From the NCBI GenBank assembly GCA_963803295.1, contig CAWDMC010000025.1, positions 1 through 64,000 on the forward strand: 64,000 nt of DNA, read 5' to 3'. The position numbers were made by a program, and so were the translations under genes. A model generated the notes under the pieces. It saw only the letters and a program-made list of their open reading frames with translations, made no database searches and was not told where the DNA came from. Below, in pieces: positions 10,012 through 17,657 of the stretch. Position 1 is the first letter of the stretch, and every line of letters starts with the position of its first letter. The stretch comes from CAWDMC01 sp963803295. Lineage in GTDB: Bacteria > Acidobacteriota > Terriglobia > UBA7540.

Positions 10012-10259
10012 GCAACCCCCTTTGTTCATAGGGGCACCATCATACTGCAAAATTCGTGCAGGAGGTAGCCAACGATCAGCCAGCGATCATGCGTGCCAGT
10101 GGGTCAGTTTGAATTTTTCCCTATCCAAATGATCGCCGATGTCGGATTACCCTCCAGGGACGGCCCCACTTCGGATGTGATTTCTTGACCCTCTTGAGGA
10201 AAGCCTTCATCAGGCGCATATTACGACCCGACAACGCCTTGTCGAACATGGGTTTTATG
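10012..10259. other. Intergenic region with possible coding remnants
   Basis: About 250 bases between the epimerase fragment and the HigBA operator. On the minus strand near 10095-10145 a short reading GDHLDREKFKLTHWHA ends in TGA, and 10150-10250 reads MFDKALSGRNMRLMKAFLKR. Both look protein-like but are too short to assign; they may be debris of a mobile or mobilised gene. Nothing else seen. Confidence 0.3.
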
Positions 10260-10279
10260 TTTTCAAGACATCTTGAAAC
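10260..10279. promoter_or_regulatory. Putative HigA operator (8-bp perfect inverted repeat)
   Basis: TTTCAAGA at 10261-10268 and its exact reverse complement TCTTGAAA at 10271-10278, separated by CA. It ends 7-8 bases before the -35 box of the toxin gene. HigA-type antitoxins autorepress by binding such palindromes, so this is the likely operator. Confidence 0.6.
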
Positions 10280-10285
10280 TAGTGA

Positions 10286-10314
10286 TTGACAATTCCAGGC
10301 TAGGCGGCTAAAAT
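10286..10314 (+). promoter_or_regulatory. Sigma70 promoter of the higB-higA operon
   Basis: TTGACA at 10286-10291 and TAAAAT at 10309-10314 with exactly 17 bases between them. The start site would be about 10321, only a few bases before the toxin ATG at 10325, so the transcript is nearly leaderless and there is no room for a ribosome site. Confidence 0.7.
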
Positions 10315-10324
10315 CTCTTGTGAG

Positions 10325-10627
10325 ATGGCGTTCGAGGTCAGGTTCAAAGACGAATCCCTCGAAAAGCTTGAACGGGAGGCTGATTACGACGCCGGGTTTT
10401 CTGTGGCGATTGTTAAGGCGTTCCGAAAGCGCATGCAGCAGATTCGCTCTGCCACAGACGAGCGTGACTTCTACTCCATGCGATCACTAAGATTTGAGAA
10501 GCTCAAAGGGGACAGGAAGTACGAATACTCAATGCGACTGAATGACCAATGGAGGCTAATTCTGAAGTTGGAAACGGATGGACCGAGCAAGAGAATCGTG
10601 GTGGTGGGAATTGAAGACTATCACTGA
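10325..10627 (+). CDS. higB: HigB-like toxin (RelE/ParE superfamily)
   Basis: A 100-residue toxin of the HigB plasmid-maintenance killer family, ribosome-dependent mRNA interferases. Features seen: FEVRFKDESLEKLEREADYD, RSATDERDFYSMRSLRFEKL, then the family hallmark strand GDRKYEYSMRLNDQWRLILK and C-terminal RIVVVGIEDYH. Length 92-100 is usual. The antitoxin begins 18 bases after the stop; toxin-first order is typical of HigBA. The start is ATG at 10325, virtually at the predicted transcription start. Base composition is lower in GC than the flanks, in line with horizontal gain. Confidence 0.9.
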   Translation: MAFEVRFKDESLEKLEREADYDAGFSVAIVKAFRKRMQQIRSATDERDFYSMRSLRFEKLKGDRKYEYSMRLNDQWRLILKLETDGPSKRIVVVGIEDYH

Positions 10628-10644
10628 ATGGGGAGGAGGGCGTA

Positions 10645-11787
10645 ATGGACACCAGAAGAATTGCCGAAGCGTTCCCCCCTGGTGAGTTCGTCAAGGAAGA
10701 ACTCGAGGCTAGGGGATGGACGCAGGATGACCTTGCTGAAATTCTCGGTCGCCAACGCTCAGTGGTCAGCGCGATCGTAAATGGGAGGCGAGTTCTGTCT
10801 CCCGAGATTGCCCAGGATTTGGGGGACGCATTTGGAACCCATCCTCAGTTCTGGATGAACCTGGAAACGGCGTATCGGTTGCACACCAAGGCGCGTGCGG
10901 ATGAAACCGTCTCGCGCAGAGCCAGACTGTTTGAAATGGCACCCGTCAAGGAAATGATCAAACGGAACTGGATCGGCCCGTCAAAAGATGTGGATGTGCT
11001 TGAAAAGCGGGTGCTGAGCTTCTTTGAGATTTCCTCTTTTGATGAGGAACCCAAAATGTTTACTCACGCGGCCAAGAAATCGACTTCCTACAAAACGGTG
11101 ACTCCGGCACAGATGGCATGGCTGTATCGGGCGAAGAAACTCGCAAGAGGTGTACACGCCAGCAAGTTCTCGCAGGGCTCGCTCTCCGAGACCCTAAAGA
11201 ACTTGAAGCGACTTATGGCGAATCCTGAGGATGTGCGCCACGTGCCACGGGTTCTGGCTGACGGAGGAGTTCGTTTTCTTGTTGTCGAAAGTTTGCCTCA
11301 AACTAGAATAGACGGTGCCTGCTTCTGGCTAGACGAATTCTCGCCCGTCATCGCCATCTCTCTGCGATACGACCGCCTTGACTATTTTTGGTACGTCACC
11401 GGACATGAGTGCGGCCATTTAAAACACCTCGATGGGTTGAAGGACAATCCTCCGCTCGATCTTGATCTCATCGGAGATCAAGCTATCCCATTCGACGAGA
11501 AACCCGAAATTGAAAAACGGGCCGACCTTTTCGCAGAGAGCTTTCTTGTGGAAAAGGGACAAATTGAAAACTTTATCCTGAGGGTCCGTCCGCTATATTC
11601 CAAGAAAAAAATAGCGGCCTTTGCTATAAGAATCGGCGTTCATCCGGCAATCGTCTTGGGGCAGTTGCAGCACCGAAAAGAGGTTGCGTACTCACACAGT
11701 CGAGAAATGCTTGTTAGGGTTCGAGACTTCGTAGCGAGTGCAGCTTTAACAGACGGATGGGGCCAGACCCTTCCTGCTCTTATGTGA
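10645..11787 (+). CDS. higA: HigA antitoxin fused to ImmA/IrrE-type metallopeptidase
   Basis: 380 residues in two parts. Residues 1-80 are a HigA antitoxin with XRE helix-turn-helix: PPGEFVKEELEARGWTQDDL, AEILGRQRSVVSAIVNGRRV, then FGTHPQFWMNLETAYRL. Residues about 100-330 are an ImmA/IrrE (peptidase M78) domain: VRFLVVESLPQTRIDGACFW, YFWYVTGHECGHLKHL with zinc motif HECGH near residue 253, and downstream RADLFAESFLV with a Glu suited as third zinc ligand. In family members the peptidase cleaves a repressor. Here the fusion could let the antitoxin be self-cleaved or sense a signal; that is inference. Follows higB by 18 bases with a GGGAGGAGG ribosome site. Confidence 0.9.
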   Translation: MDTRRIAEAFPPGEFVKEELEARGWTQDDLAEILGRQRSVVSAIVNGRRVLSPEIAQDLGDAFGTHPQFWMNLETAYRLHTKARADETVSRRARLFEMAPVKEMIKRNWIGPSKDVDVLEKRVLSFFEISSFDEEPKMFTHAAKKSTSYKTVTPAQMAWLYRAKKLARGVHASKFSQGSLSETLKNLKRLMANPEDVRHVPRVLADGGVRFLVVESLPQTRIDGACFWLDEFSPVIAISLRYDRLDYFWYVTGHECGHLKHLDGLKDNPPLDLDLIGDQAIPFDEKPEIEKRADLFAESFLVEKGQIENFILRVRPLYSKKKIAAFAIRIGVHPAIVLGQLQHRKEVAYSHSREMLVRVRDFVASAALTDGWGQTLPALM

Positions 11788-11798
11788 AAGGTCAAAGC

Positions 11799-12114
11799 AT
11801 GAAATACTCCGAGCGGCTTCTCAGGATCGTGGACGAATATCGAGCCTCAGACCAGGCGTGGCCAGCCACTTCCGCACAAATGGCAAGATGGGCGATTAGT
11901 CAGAATCTGTGGGCTATTCACCCCGCAGCGGTTGTCAGGCAGTGTGCCGGTCAACTGGCGCAGGCCATGAGAGAGGAGTACATTAAGGACCCCCGAGGGA
12001 AGAAGGGTCCGAGCTAAGCACGCCGCCCCTTACGATAAGAATGGTCAGCAGCACTTGCTGTGGGATGATTTTTGACTTCACACCTGACTTGGAGGAACTA
12101 GAGGCTTATTGCTG
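11799..12114 (+). CDS. Third gene of the higBA operon, unknown, likely winged-helix-like; frameshift near 12005
   Basis: ATG at 11799, 11 bases after higA. Reads MKYSERLLRIVDEYRASDQA, WPATSAQMARWAISQNLWAI, then VRQCAGQLAQAMREEYIKDP. In the native frame it stops at 12017, but one base shift near 12005 continues as VRAKHAAPYDKNGQQHLLWD then DFTPDLEELEAYC with TGA at 12112-12114, making about 105 residues. The continuation keeps good coding character, so I prefer the longer form. The helical pattern and charge suggest a DNA-binding wHTH protein. I do not recognise a named family. Its place makes it a candidate accessory to the toxin-antitoxin unit. Confidence 0.6.
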
Positions 12115-12169
12115 ATCACGTTTCTGCGGCATAGACCATCTGGCTTGGCGGCTTTCCGGGCGGTCTCAG

Positions 12170-13285
12170 CTAGCTTTTCGGCACAGCAGGTGGCCTCCAA
12201 TCCAATCTCTCGCCGTCTAAAAACCGAGCAGTATTCTCACCGTGGTTGCCGCGGCCTTCGTCAGCGGGTGGGGCAGGACAGCAATCCGGTGGGCAGACGT
12301 CGTTCCCTAGCCCCAGCGTACCGAGTGCAAGACGTTCCACTCGCTCGTCCAGTCGTTCCAGCACCAGTTCACGGATCATACGGATAAAACGCGGATGAGT
12401 TCCCACCGTGGCCGCCCGGACAAGCTCGAGTCCGAGCCGGTTCGCGAGCTCGCGCGCCTCGGTATCGAGATCATAGATCACTTCCATGTGGTCGGAGATA
12501 AAGCCGATGGGCGCTAGAACCACTTGAGATCTTTCCGTCTTGCCGCCGGGGCTCGATGTTTCCGTCGCGATGCGTCGCAGAACGTCGAGTATGTCAGGCT
12601 CGAGCCACGGCTGCCCGGGAGGGCCGCTGCGGCTCTGGTACACCAGTTCTCCCGCTTTGCCAACCAGATCAGACACCAGCCTGCAAGCCTCCCGGAGCTG
12701 CTCAACGTAGTTTGAAGTGTCGGCCATGGCGAGTGGAATGCTGTGGGCGGTGTAGACAAGACGCGCATCGGCGCGGCGTTCTGCGGGAATCTGTTCGAGA
12801 GCATCGCGGACGCGCTCGGCCGTGGGCTTGATAAAGCCTGGGTGGTTATAGAAGACACGCAGCTTCGCAACTTCGGGTGCACCTTCGCCGATCTGGGCCT
12901 GAGCCCGCGCCACATCCTCTCGATACTGGCGGCAACCGGAATAGGAGCTGTAGGCCGAGGTGACAAAGGCCAGAGCTCCGCGGACGCCGTCAGCCCGCAT
13001 CTCAGAGAGTGTGTCCGACAAAAACGGACGCCAGTTGCGATTTCCCCAATAGACCGGCAGATCGATGCCGTTTTCCGCAAAATCGCGTTCGAGCGCCGCC
13101 ACCAGCGCGCGGTTCTGGCCGTTTAGCGGGCTCACACCGGCGAAATGATAGTAATGCTCCGCCACCTCTAACTTGCGGCCCTCCGGCACGTTGCGGCCGT
13201 GTAGAACACTATCGAGGAAAGGAATGACGTCCTCAGGTTTTTCCGGCCCACCGAAGGAAAGCACCAGCAAAGCGTCGTAAGTCAT
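12170..13285 (-). CDS. hemH: Ferrochelatase (coproporphyrin type)
   Basis: Inserts ferrous iron into a porphyrin, the last or next-to-last haem step. 371 residues, start MTYDALLVLSFGGPEKPEDV. Family blocks: YYHFAGVSPLNGQNRALVAA, VYWGNRNWRPFL, AFVTSAYSSYSGCRQYREDV, ARLVYTAHSIPLAMADTSNY with the catalytic His, and IGFISDHMEVIYDLDTEA with the conserved Glu. The C terminus has a Cys cluster CPPDCCPAPP, resembling the [2Fe-2S] ligands of actinobacterial-type coproporphyrin ferrochelatases. Convergent with the TA operon, 55 bases away. Stands alone, no other haem gene beside it. Confidence 0.93.
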   Translation of the reverse strand: MTYDALLVLSFGGPEKPEDVIPFLDSVLHGRNVPEGRKLEVAEHYYHFAGVSPLNGQNRALVAALERDFAENGIDLPVYWGNRNWRPFLSDTLSEMRADGVRGALAFVTSAYSSYSGCRQYREDVARAQAQIGEGAPEVAKLRVFYNHPGFIKPTAERVRDALEQIPAERRADARLVYTAHSIPLAMADTSNYVEQLREACRLVSDLVGKAGELVYQSRSGPPGQPWLEPDILDVLRRIATETSSPGGKTERSQVVLAPIGFISDHMEVIYDLDTEARELANRLGLELVRAATVGTHPRFIRMIRELVLERLDERVERLALGTLGLGNDVCPPDCCPAPPADEGRGNHGENTARFLDGERLDWRPPAVPKS

Positions 13286-13384
13286 ACCGTCATGTTACAA
13301 CAGGGCAGTGTGGCGAAGAGCTAGATGACGTCCGCCCAAAGGAACATTCGTCACCACGGTGGGCGTTGTTCACGATGCATTGAC

Positions 13385-14249
13385 CTACCGGCTCTTCGCC
13401 AAGGCCGCCGTACCCAGGGTTCCCCCAAGTCCCATGGTCTCGACCACGGAAGATGGAACGATGACCATCGAGCCGCGCTCCTTGATGGCCTCGTACAACA
13501 TGTTCATGGCACGCAGGTGCAGCGCCACAGGGTTGTCTTCGTACACCTGCGCCGCCTGCTGGAACTTCGCCGAAATCTCGGTTTCCGCCTGGCCGAGAAT
13601 GATGCGGGCCTGCCGCTCGCGCTCCGCCTGAGCTTGTCGCGACATGGCGTCCTCAAGGGCTTGGGGAATGCGTACGTCGCGGATCTCCACCGACTGCACG
13701 GTGATTCCCCAAGGACCCGTCTTCTCATCCAGAATTCGCTGCAGCTCGTGGCCCAGCGTCTCCCGTTCCGTAATCATCTGCGCCAGCTCGTGGCGTCCGA
13801 TCGATTCGCGCAGTCCGGTTTGGGCGCTCATGGTGATGGCATCGATGAAGTTCTCCACTTCCAGGATGGACTTCTCCGCGTTCCACACCACCCAGAACAC
13901 GATGGCATCAACGTTCACCGGCACCGTGTCGCGAGTTAGAGCCGATTCCGCGGTGACCTTCGAAACGCGCACTCGCTGATCGACGTAGCGGCTCAAGCTA
14001 TCAACCACCGGGATAATCGTGAAGATCCCCGGTCCGCGCAGTCCTACGTAGCGGCCGAAGCGCAGCACCGCCACCTTTTCCCACTGGCGAACCACCCTGA
14101 TCGCGAACATCAGATAGATGCCTGCGAGAATCCCGACCACGGCGGGCCAGGGGCGTGCCGAAAGGGCTCGTCCCCGCCAAACCCGCTGTCACGCACCCGA
14201 CAAAAACAGCCACGCCGACGCTGCTGACCTGCTGCATTCTTTCGCGCAT
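13385..14249 (-). CDS. Slipin/stomatin-like SPFH membrane protein, frameshift near its start
   Basis: SPFH-domain membrane protein that forms oligomers at the inner membrane. Intact from 14140: a membrane anchor (GILAGIYLMFAIRVVRQWEK), then the SPFH core AVLRFGRYVGLRGPGIFTII, VDQRVRVSKVTAESALTRDT, ESIGRHELAQMITERETLGH, then coiled coil EDAMSRQAQAERERQARIIL and a C-terminal EERGSM-like segment. Upstream from ATG 14249 another frame gives MRERMQQVSSVGVAVFVGCV, a plausible true start that rejoins near 14155 by one base slip. It starts 4 bases inside/after the GntR stop, so the two form an operon. Role probably membrane-stress response, as for YtrA/slipin pairs; inference. Confidence 0.85.
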
Positions 14250-14252
14250 GGG

Positions 14253-14681
14253 TTATCTCCTCTTCTGACCCGAATCCGATAATCGCTCCTGCAAGGCTTC
14301 AATAAGCTCTTGCAGTGTGAATCCACCGGCCCCTGCGCGCGCCACGAACTCGCTCGCGAGCTGGTTGAGCTGCCGCGCGCGCTCGACCTCATCACGCTCG
14401 ATCTTCTGCTGCGAGATGAAGGTGCCGGTGCCCTGTTGAGTCTCGAGTACGCCGCGGATCTCCATCTCACGGTAGGCACGCAGCACCGTGTTGGGGTTGA
14501 TCGCCAAGTCGACGGCCACCTGCCGCACCGTCGGAAGCTGGTGCCCCGGCGGCAGCAGACCTGCCGCAATTCCTGCCTGCACCTGGTCGATAATCTGGCG
14601 GTACACAGGCACGCCACTGTGCAGGTCCAGTCTGAATCGGAATGTTGCTGTCATTGCCGATGAGGTCTGCGCGCTGATCAT
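14253..14681 (-). CDS. GntR-family repressor, YtrA subfamily
   Basis: 142 residues, typical of the short YtrA group that lacks a large effector domain. Winged-helix DNA-binding domain: LHSGVPVYRQIIDQVQAGIA, LPPGHQLPTVRQVAVDLAIN, PNTVLRAYREMEIRGVLETQ and GTGTFIS, followed by a short helical tail ending LQERLSDSGQKRR. Start could be ATG 14681 or the internal MTATFRFRLD at 14654. Cotranscribed with the slipin gene. A strong palindrome lies just upstream, so autorepression is likely. YtrA members usually regulate membrane or transport genes next to them in response to cell-envelope signals. Confidence 0.9.
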   Translation of the reverse strand: MISAQTSSAMTATFRFRLDLHSGVPVYRQIIDQVQAGIAAGLLPPGHQLPTVRQVAVDLAINPNTVLRAYREMEIRGVLETQQGTGTFISQQKIERDEVERARQLNQLASEFVARAGAGGFTLQELIEALQERLSDSGQKRR

Positions 14682-14689
14682 GGGGATTA

Positions 14690-14709
14690 CTATAGTACTA
14701 GTGTTATAG
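14690..14709 (-). promoter_or_regulatory. Putative operator of the GntR-slipin operon
   Basis: A 20-base palindrome with 16 of 20 positions symmetric: outer arms CTATA/TATAG and core CACTAGTG-like ACTAGT. It lies 8-27 bases upstream of the GntR ATG, overlapping where the -10 would be. GntR-family proteins bind such A/T-rich palindromes, so autoregulation is expected. Confidence 0.5.
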
Positions 14710-14713
14710 CACA

Positions 14714-15102
14714 GTCAAGGAAAGAAATTGACGAGAGCCCCGCCGACAAGAACTCGACCCGGGGGTTCAAGCGGGCCTCTGCGCGCTAAGGGGAAGTTCG
14801 ACCGTCGGCGAAAATGTCTACGCGACCTATTGATCCATTGGTTGTTTTAGATTGACTGGTGCCTTCGCAAGAGTGCGGGAATCCAGCGGGATTCTTGCGG
14901 AAAAATAGCGGGATTTTGCGGGATTTGACTCCTACCAACAGCCAAAATGCGACTCTTTAGGAGAAGATTCACTCAGTTACGCTCAGGATCACGCACCCTC
15001 TTTGCTCCGGGTGAGATCCCAAAACCAAAATTAAGAGGCAATATATACGTGGCTGACAGGCGGATTCGTGCTCTTCTGTGCGGTGAGGGGCATGTCTTTG
15101 TG
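14714..15102. other. Intergenic region carrying a repeat
   Basis: About 390 bases with no supported gene. A plus-strand 69-codon frame at 14947-15156 is antisense to the next gene and not convincing. The stretch 14886-14929 is a copy of a repeat found again at 27928-27979. Confidence 0.5.
14886..14929 (+). repeat. GCGGGATTT-type dispersed repeat, copy A
   Basis: Contains GCGGGATTC, TTGCGGAAA, then AGCGGGATTTTGCGGGATTT. The reverse complement of 27928-27979 matches in the same order (GCGGGA, TGCGGAAA, GCGGGATTT, CGGGATTT) with small differences. A tandem CGGGATTT core is visible in each. Nature unknown. Confidence 0.5.
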
Positions 15103-15915
15103 CTAATCGGAATCATTGTTTTTTGGACAGTGTTCTGCGAAGTCCTTGCTTCGTGATCCGAACACGAAGCAGAAACGCGTGTAGTGCGGCTTGTTAAAAG
15201 TCTCATAGTCGAGCCTTCCGTATACAACGATCTTGTGGGAATCAGCCAAGTTTCTAACCAGCGGCAGGTCGCTCGGTTCCAAATGAACTCGAACTGGGAA
15301 AACATCGGACATGCCGGGATGCGTAGTCTCTGGCCCTACGGTTGATGGCGGGTCGGGAAGTTCTTTCTTGAATGGATAGATGATGACTCCGGCATCTTGT
15401 CCCCTCATGACCTTGTAGGCCGGGGTGTGTCCATCGTTAACGACCGTAAACCAAAAGGTTGGCCACTGGTCTTTTTGGAAATCAGTAGCTTGGCTAACAG
15501 TAACATGCAGATAGGCACGATTGCTGATTTCCCAATGATTCCTGCGCGATAGAATTGGCCCCGCTGGCGGCTTTAACAGCTTTTTTCATTTCGCACCATT
15601 GAAGCGCGGCAAATGTCGTGTACGCAACCACGACGAACACTCCGGCGGAAGTCGCATAAAAGTGCGACGTTGATATTTCTCTTGCGTACATTGGGACTTC
15701 CGGTTTTCAGTCCGTAGGCTCTCTACGAAGCTCAGGAAGTCTCTCGCAGTTGGCTGAGGGGTTTGCTTTAAGGCCTCAGCCTCGCGGGCTTTACGGTCAG
15801 CCTCGGCTTGTTCACGCAGAGTATTACGCAGCGACAGTATTTCTTCTCTAATCGTATGCAGTCCCGAAAGGATTTTATTGGCAACGGCAACAAGCTGGCG
15901 TGTAAGGGCATCCAT
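15103..15915 (-). CDS. Membrane-anchored protein of unknown function, two frameshifts
   Basis: Start 15915 MDALTRQLVAVANKILSGLH then a coiled coil rich in Glu/Arg (IREEILSLRNTLREQAEADR). Near 15690 the frame shifts into a single transmembrane helix (FYATSAGVFVVVAYTTFAAL) followed by KAVKAASGAN. Near 15550 it shifts again into NRAYLHVTVSQATDFQKDQW, WFTVVNDGHTPAYKV, GVIIYPFKKELPDPPST, RVHLEPSDLPLVRNLADSHK and RFCFVFGSRSKDFAEHCPKN. The motif of NRAYLHV plus a short immunoglobulin-like strand domain after one TM helix is common in bacterial unknowns. About 270 residues overall. Lower GC than its neighbours. Function not known. Confidence 0.6.
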
Positions 15916-16057
15916 AAGTTTTTGACCGAAAGAGTACCGAACTACACCCTGCTAAAGTCAAGCCAAGCGTGCCAAAATGCGCCCACCCGCAAACGGAAAG
16001 CATAACCGGCCTTGACATCCTTCAGCAAATCAAGTGCCTTTTGTGAATCTTGGTGCG

Positions 16058-17422
16058 TCACCAGTCCTGAATGCTGCCATCCTTTCGTCTCGCTGTAGGC
16101 AGGTAGGCGCGGCGGTAAGGATATTTCTTCGCCAAATCTTCATTCACGTCACAGCCGAGGCCGGGCGCATCCGAAAGGTCCATATACCCGTCCTTGAACT
16201 CAGGACCCCCGGTGATCACCTCGTGCGCGACCTCGGGGAAGAAGACCATCTCCTGGACACCGAAGTTGGGAATCGAGAGGTCGACGCTGACATTGGCTGC
16301 GTGCGTGGGCGGGCCGATGTCACCCGGCCCATGCCACGCCGTCCGAACCTGAAACAGCTCGGCGAGAGCCGCGACCTTGCGCGCTGCTGTGATTCCGCCG
16401 ATGTGGCCGAGATCGCAACGAATGTAGTCGATGAGTTGTTCCTTGATCAGCGGTACGCAATCCCAGAGCGAGTTGAAGAGCTCACCCATGGCGAGTGGCG
16501 TGGTGGAGTGCTCGCGAATCAACCGGAAGCTCTCCTTATATTCGGGCCTCAGGCAGTCCTCAAGGAAAAAAAGATGGTAAGGCTCGAGATCGTGAGCGAG
16601 CCGCGCGCCCTGGATTGGATCCAGCCGCTCATGGCAATCGTGTAGCAGTTCGACCTCGTCGCCCAGTTTGGAGCGCAAATGGTCGAAGAGCTTTGGCACA
16701 GTTCGCAAGTAGGGCGCCGGCTCAAACAGCTCCTTTGCCGGGAGTCCCTCCATGTTGGGAACACGCCCTACCGCCGCTTCCGGCGCCTTGTTCCCGGAGG
16801 TTCCGTAAGTCCCCTCAAGGCCGGGAATGGCTACCTGGGCGCGAACGCATTTGAAGCCGTGCTCCATGGCGCGCCGGGCGACGTCCTCAACCTCGGCAAA
16901 ATCCTTGCCGCTGGCATGGGTGTAAGCCAAAGCGCCTGTCCTGGTTCGCCCGCCCAGCAATTGGTAGACGGGCATGCCGGCGCGCTTGCCTTTGATGTCC
17001 CACAGCGCCGAGTCGACCCCAGCCAGCGCCGTCATCTGGATGGGGCCCCCGCGCCAGTAAGGCCCCCGATATAGGTATTGCCAGGTGTCCTCAACCTGCT
17101 CCGGATCGCGGCCGAGGAGCAGGGGCGCGATGTATTTCTCCAGATCCTCCGCGACTGCGAGTTCCCTGCCATTCAGGGTTGCGTCACCTACGCCATAGAG
17201 TCCGGGCTCGTTGGTAAGAATCTTCACGAGGACGTAATTGCGATCCGGGCAGGTGACGATCACCCGCACTTCGGTGATCTTTAGGGGAGGCAGTCCGCGG
17301 GCGCCCCCCGGTTTGACCGTGCCGATGTTCGGTGCACCTTCGGTTGTGAGCAGCGCCGCGCCCGCGAATCCCAAAAAGTCGCGGCGCCCCAGAAGAGTCG
17401 AATAGGAAGATGACTTGGCCAT
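16058..17422 (-). CDS. Enolase-superfamily sugar acid dehydratase (ManD/RspA-like), Tat-exported
   Basis: 454 residues. The N terminus carries a twin-arginine-type leader (GRRDFLGFAGAALL), unusual for a cytosolic sugar-acid enzyme but common in acidobacterial and planctomycete relatives. Mandelate-racemase/enolase fold: N-terminal cap VRVIVTCPDRNYVLVKILTN, NGRELAVAEDLEKYIAPLLL, then barrel strands LAGVDSALWDIKGKRAGMPV, GLEGTYGTS, ELLHDCHERLDPIQGARLAH with metal ligand Asp, FFLEDCLRPEY with Glu, AMGELFNS with Glu, DYIRCDLGHIGGITAARKVA and TAWHGPGDIGPPTHAAN with His. The WHGPGD block is typical of D-mannonate/D-gluconate dehydratase (ManD) members. Product: 2-keto-3-deoxy sugar acid. Exact substrate not decided. 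Confidence 0.85.
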   Translation of the reverse strand: MAKSSSYSTLLGRRDFLGFAGAALLTTEGAPNIGTVKPGGARGLPPLKITEVRVIVTCPDRNYVLVKILTNEPGLYGVGDATLNGRELAVAEDLEKYIAPLLLGRDPEQVEDTWQYLYRGPYWRGGPIQMTALAGVDSALWDIKGKRAGMPVYQLLGGRTRTGALAYTHASGKDFAEVEDVARRAMEHGFKCVRAQVAIPGLEGTYGTSGNKAPEAAVGRVPNMEGLPAKELFEPAPYLRTVPKLFDHLRSKLGDEVELLHDCHERLDPIQGARLAHDLEPYHLFFLEDCLRPEYKESFRLIREHSTTPLAMGELFNSLWDCVPLIKEQLIDYIRCDLGHIGGITAARKVAALAELFQVRTAWHGPGDIGPPTHAANVSVDLSIPNFGVQEMVFFPEVAHEVITGGPEFKDGYMDLSDAPGLGCDVNEDLAKKYPYRRAYLPTARRKDGSIQDW

Positions 17423-17524
17423 CGTGCCTCCGTCGAGTATGGGAAGGGCGATAGGCGATTGTACTCCTGAACAAACATAGGAACCTACTTATTGAGCATT
17501 ACAAATCAAAGTGACGGCCTTACT

Positions 17525-17550
17525 GTAGCGCCGGCGTCCCCACCGGCATT
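17525..17550. repeat. GC-rich intergenic hairpin repeat
   Basis: GTAGCG then GCCGGCGTCCCCACCGGC (17530-17547), an inverted repeat GCCGG/CCGGC with a C-rich loop. It resembles the REP-like intergenic hairpins common in acidobacterial genomes and begins with the same GTAGCG as the element at 38.7 and 40.0 kb. Single copy seen in the window. Confidence 0.35.
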
Positions 17551-17657
17551 TTCGGCGTAATGACGCTTGCTTTCTCGGCCAACTAAGCTTAGATTTCTTC
17601 ACGCCCGTGCTCGTCGTGAACACGGAAAGCACTGAGGGCGAAGCGAAGGGTAACCGC

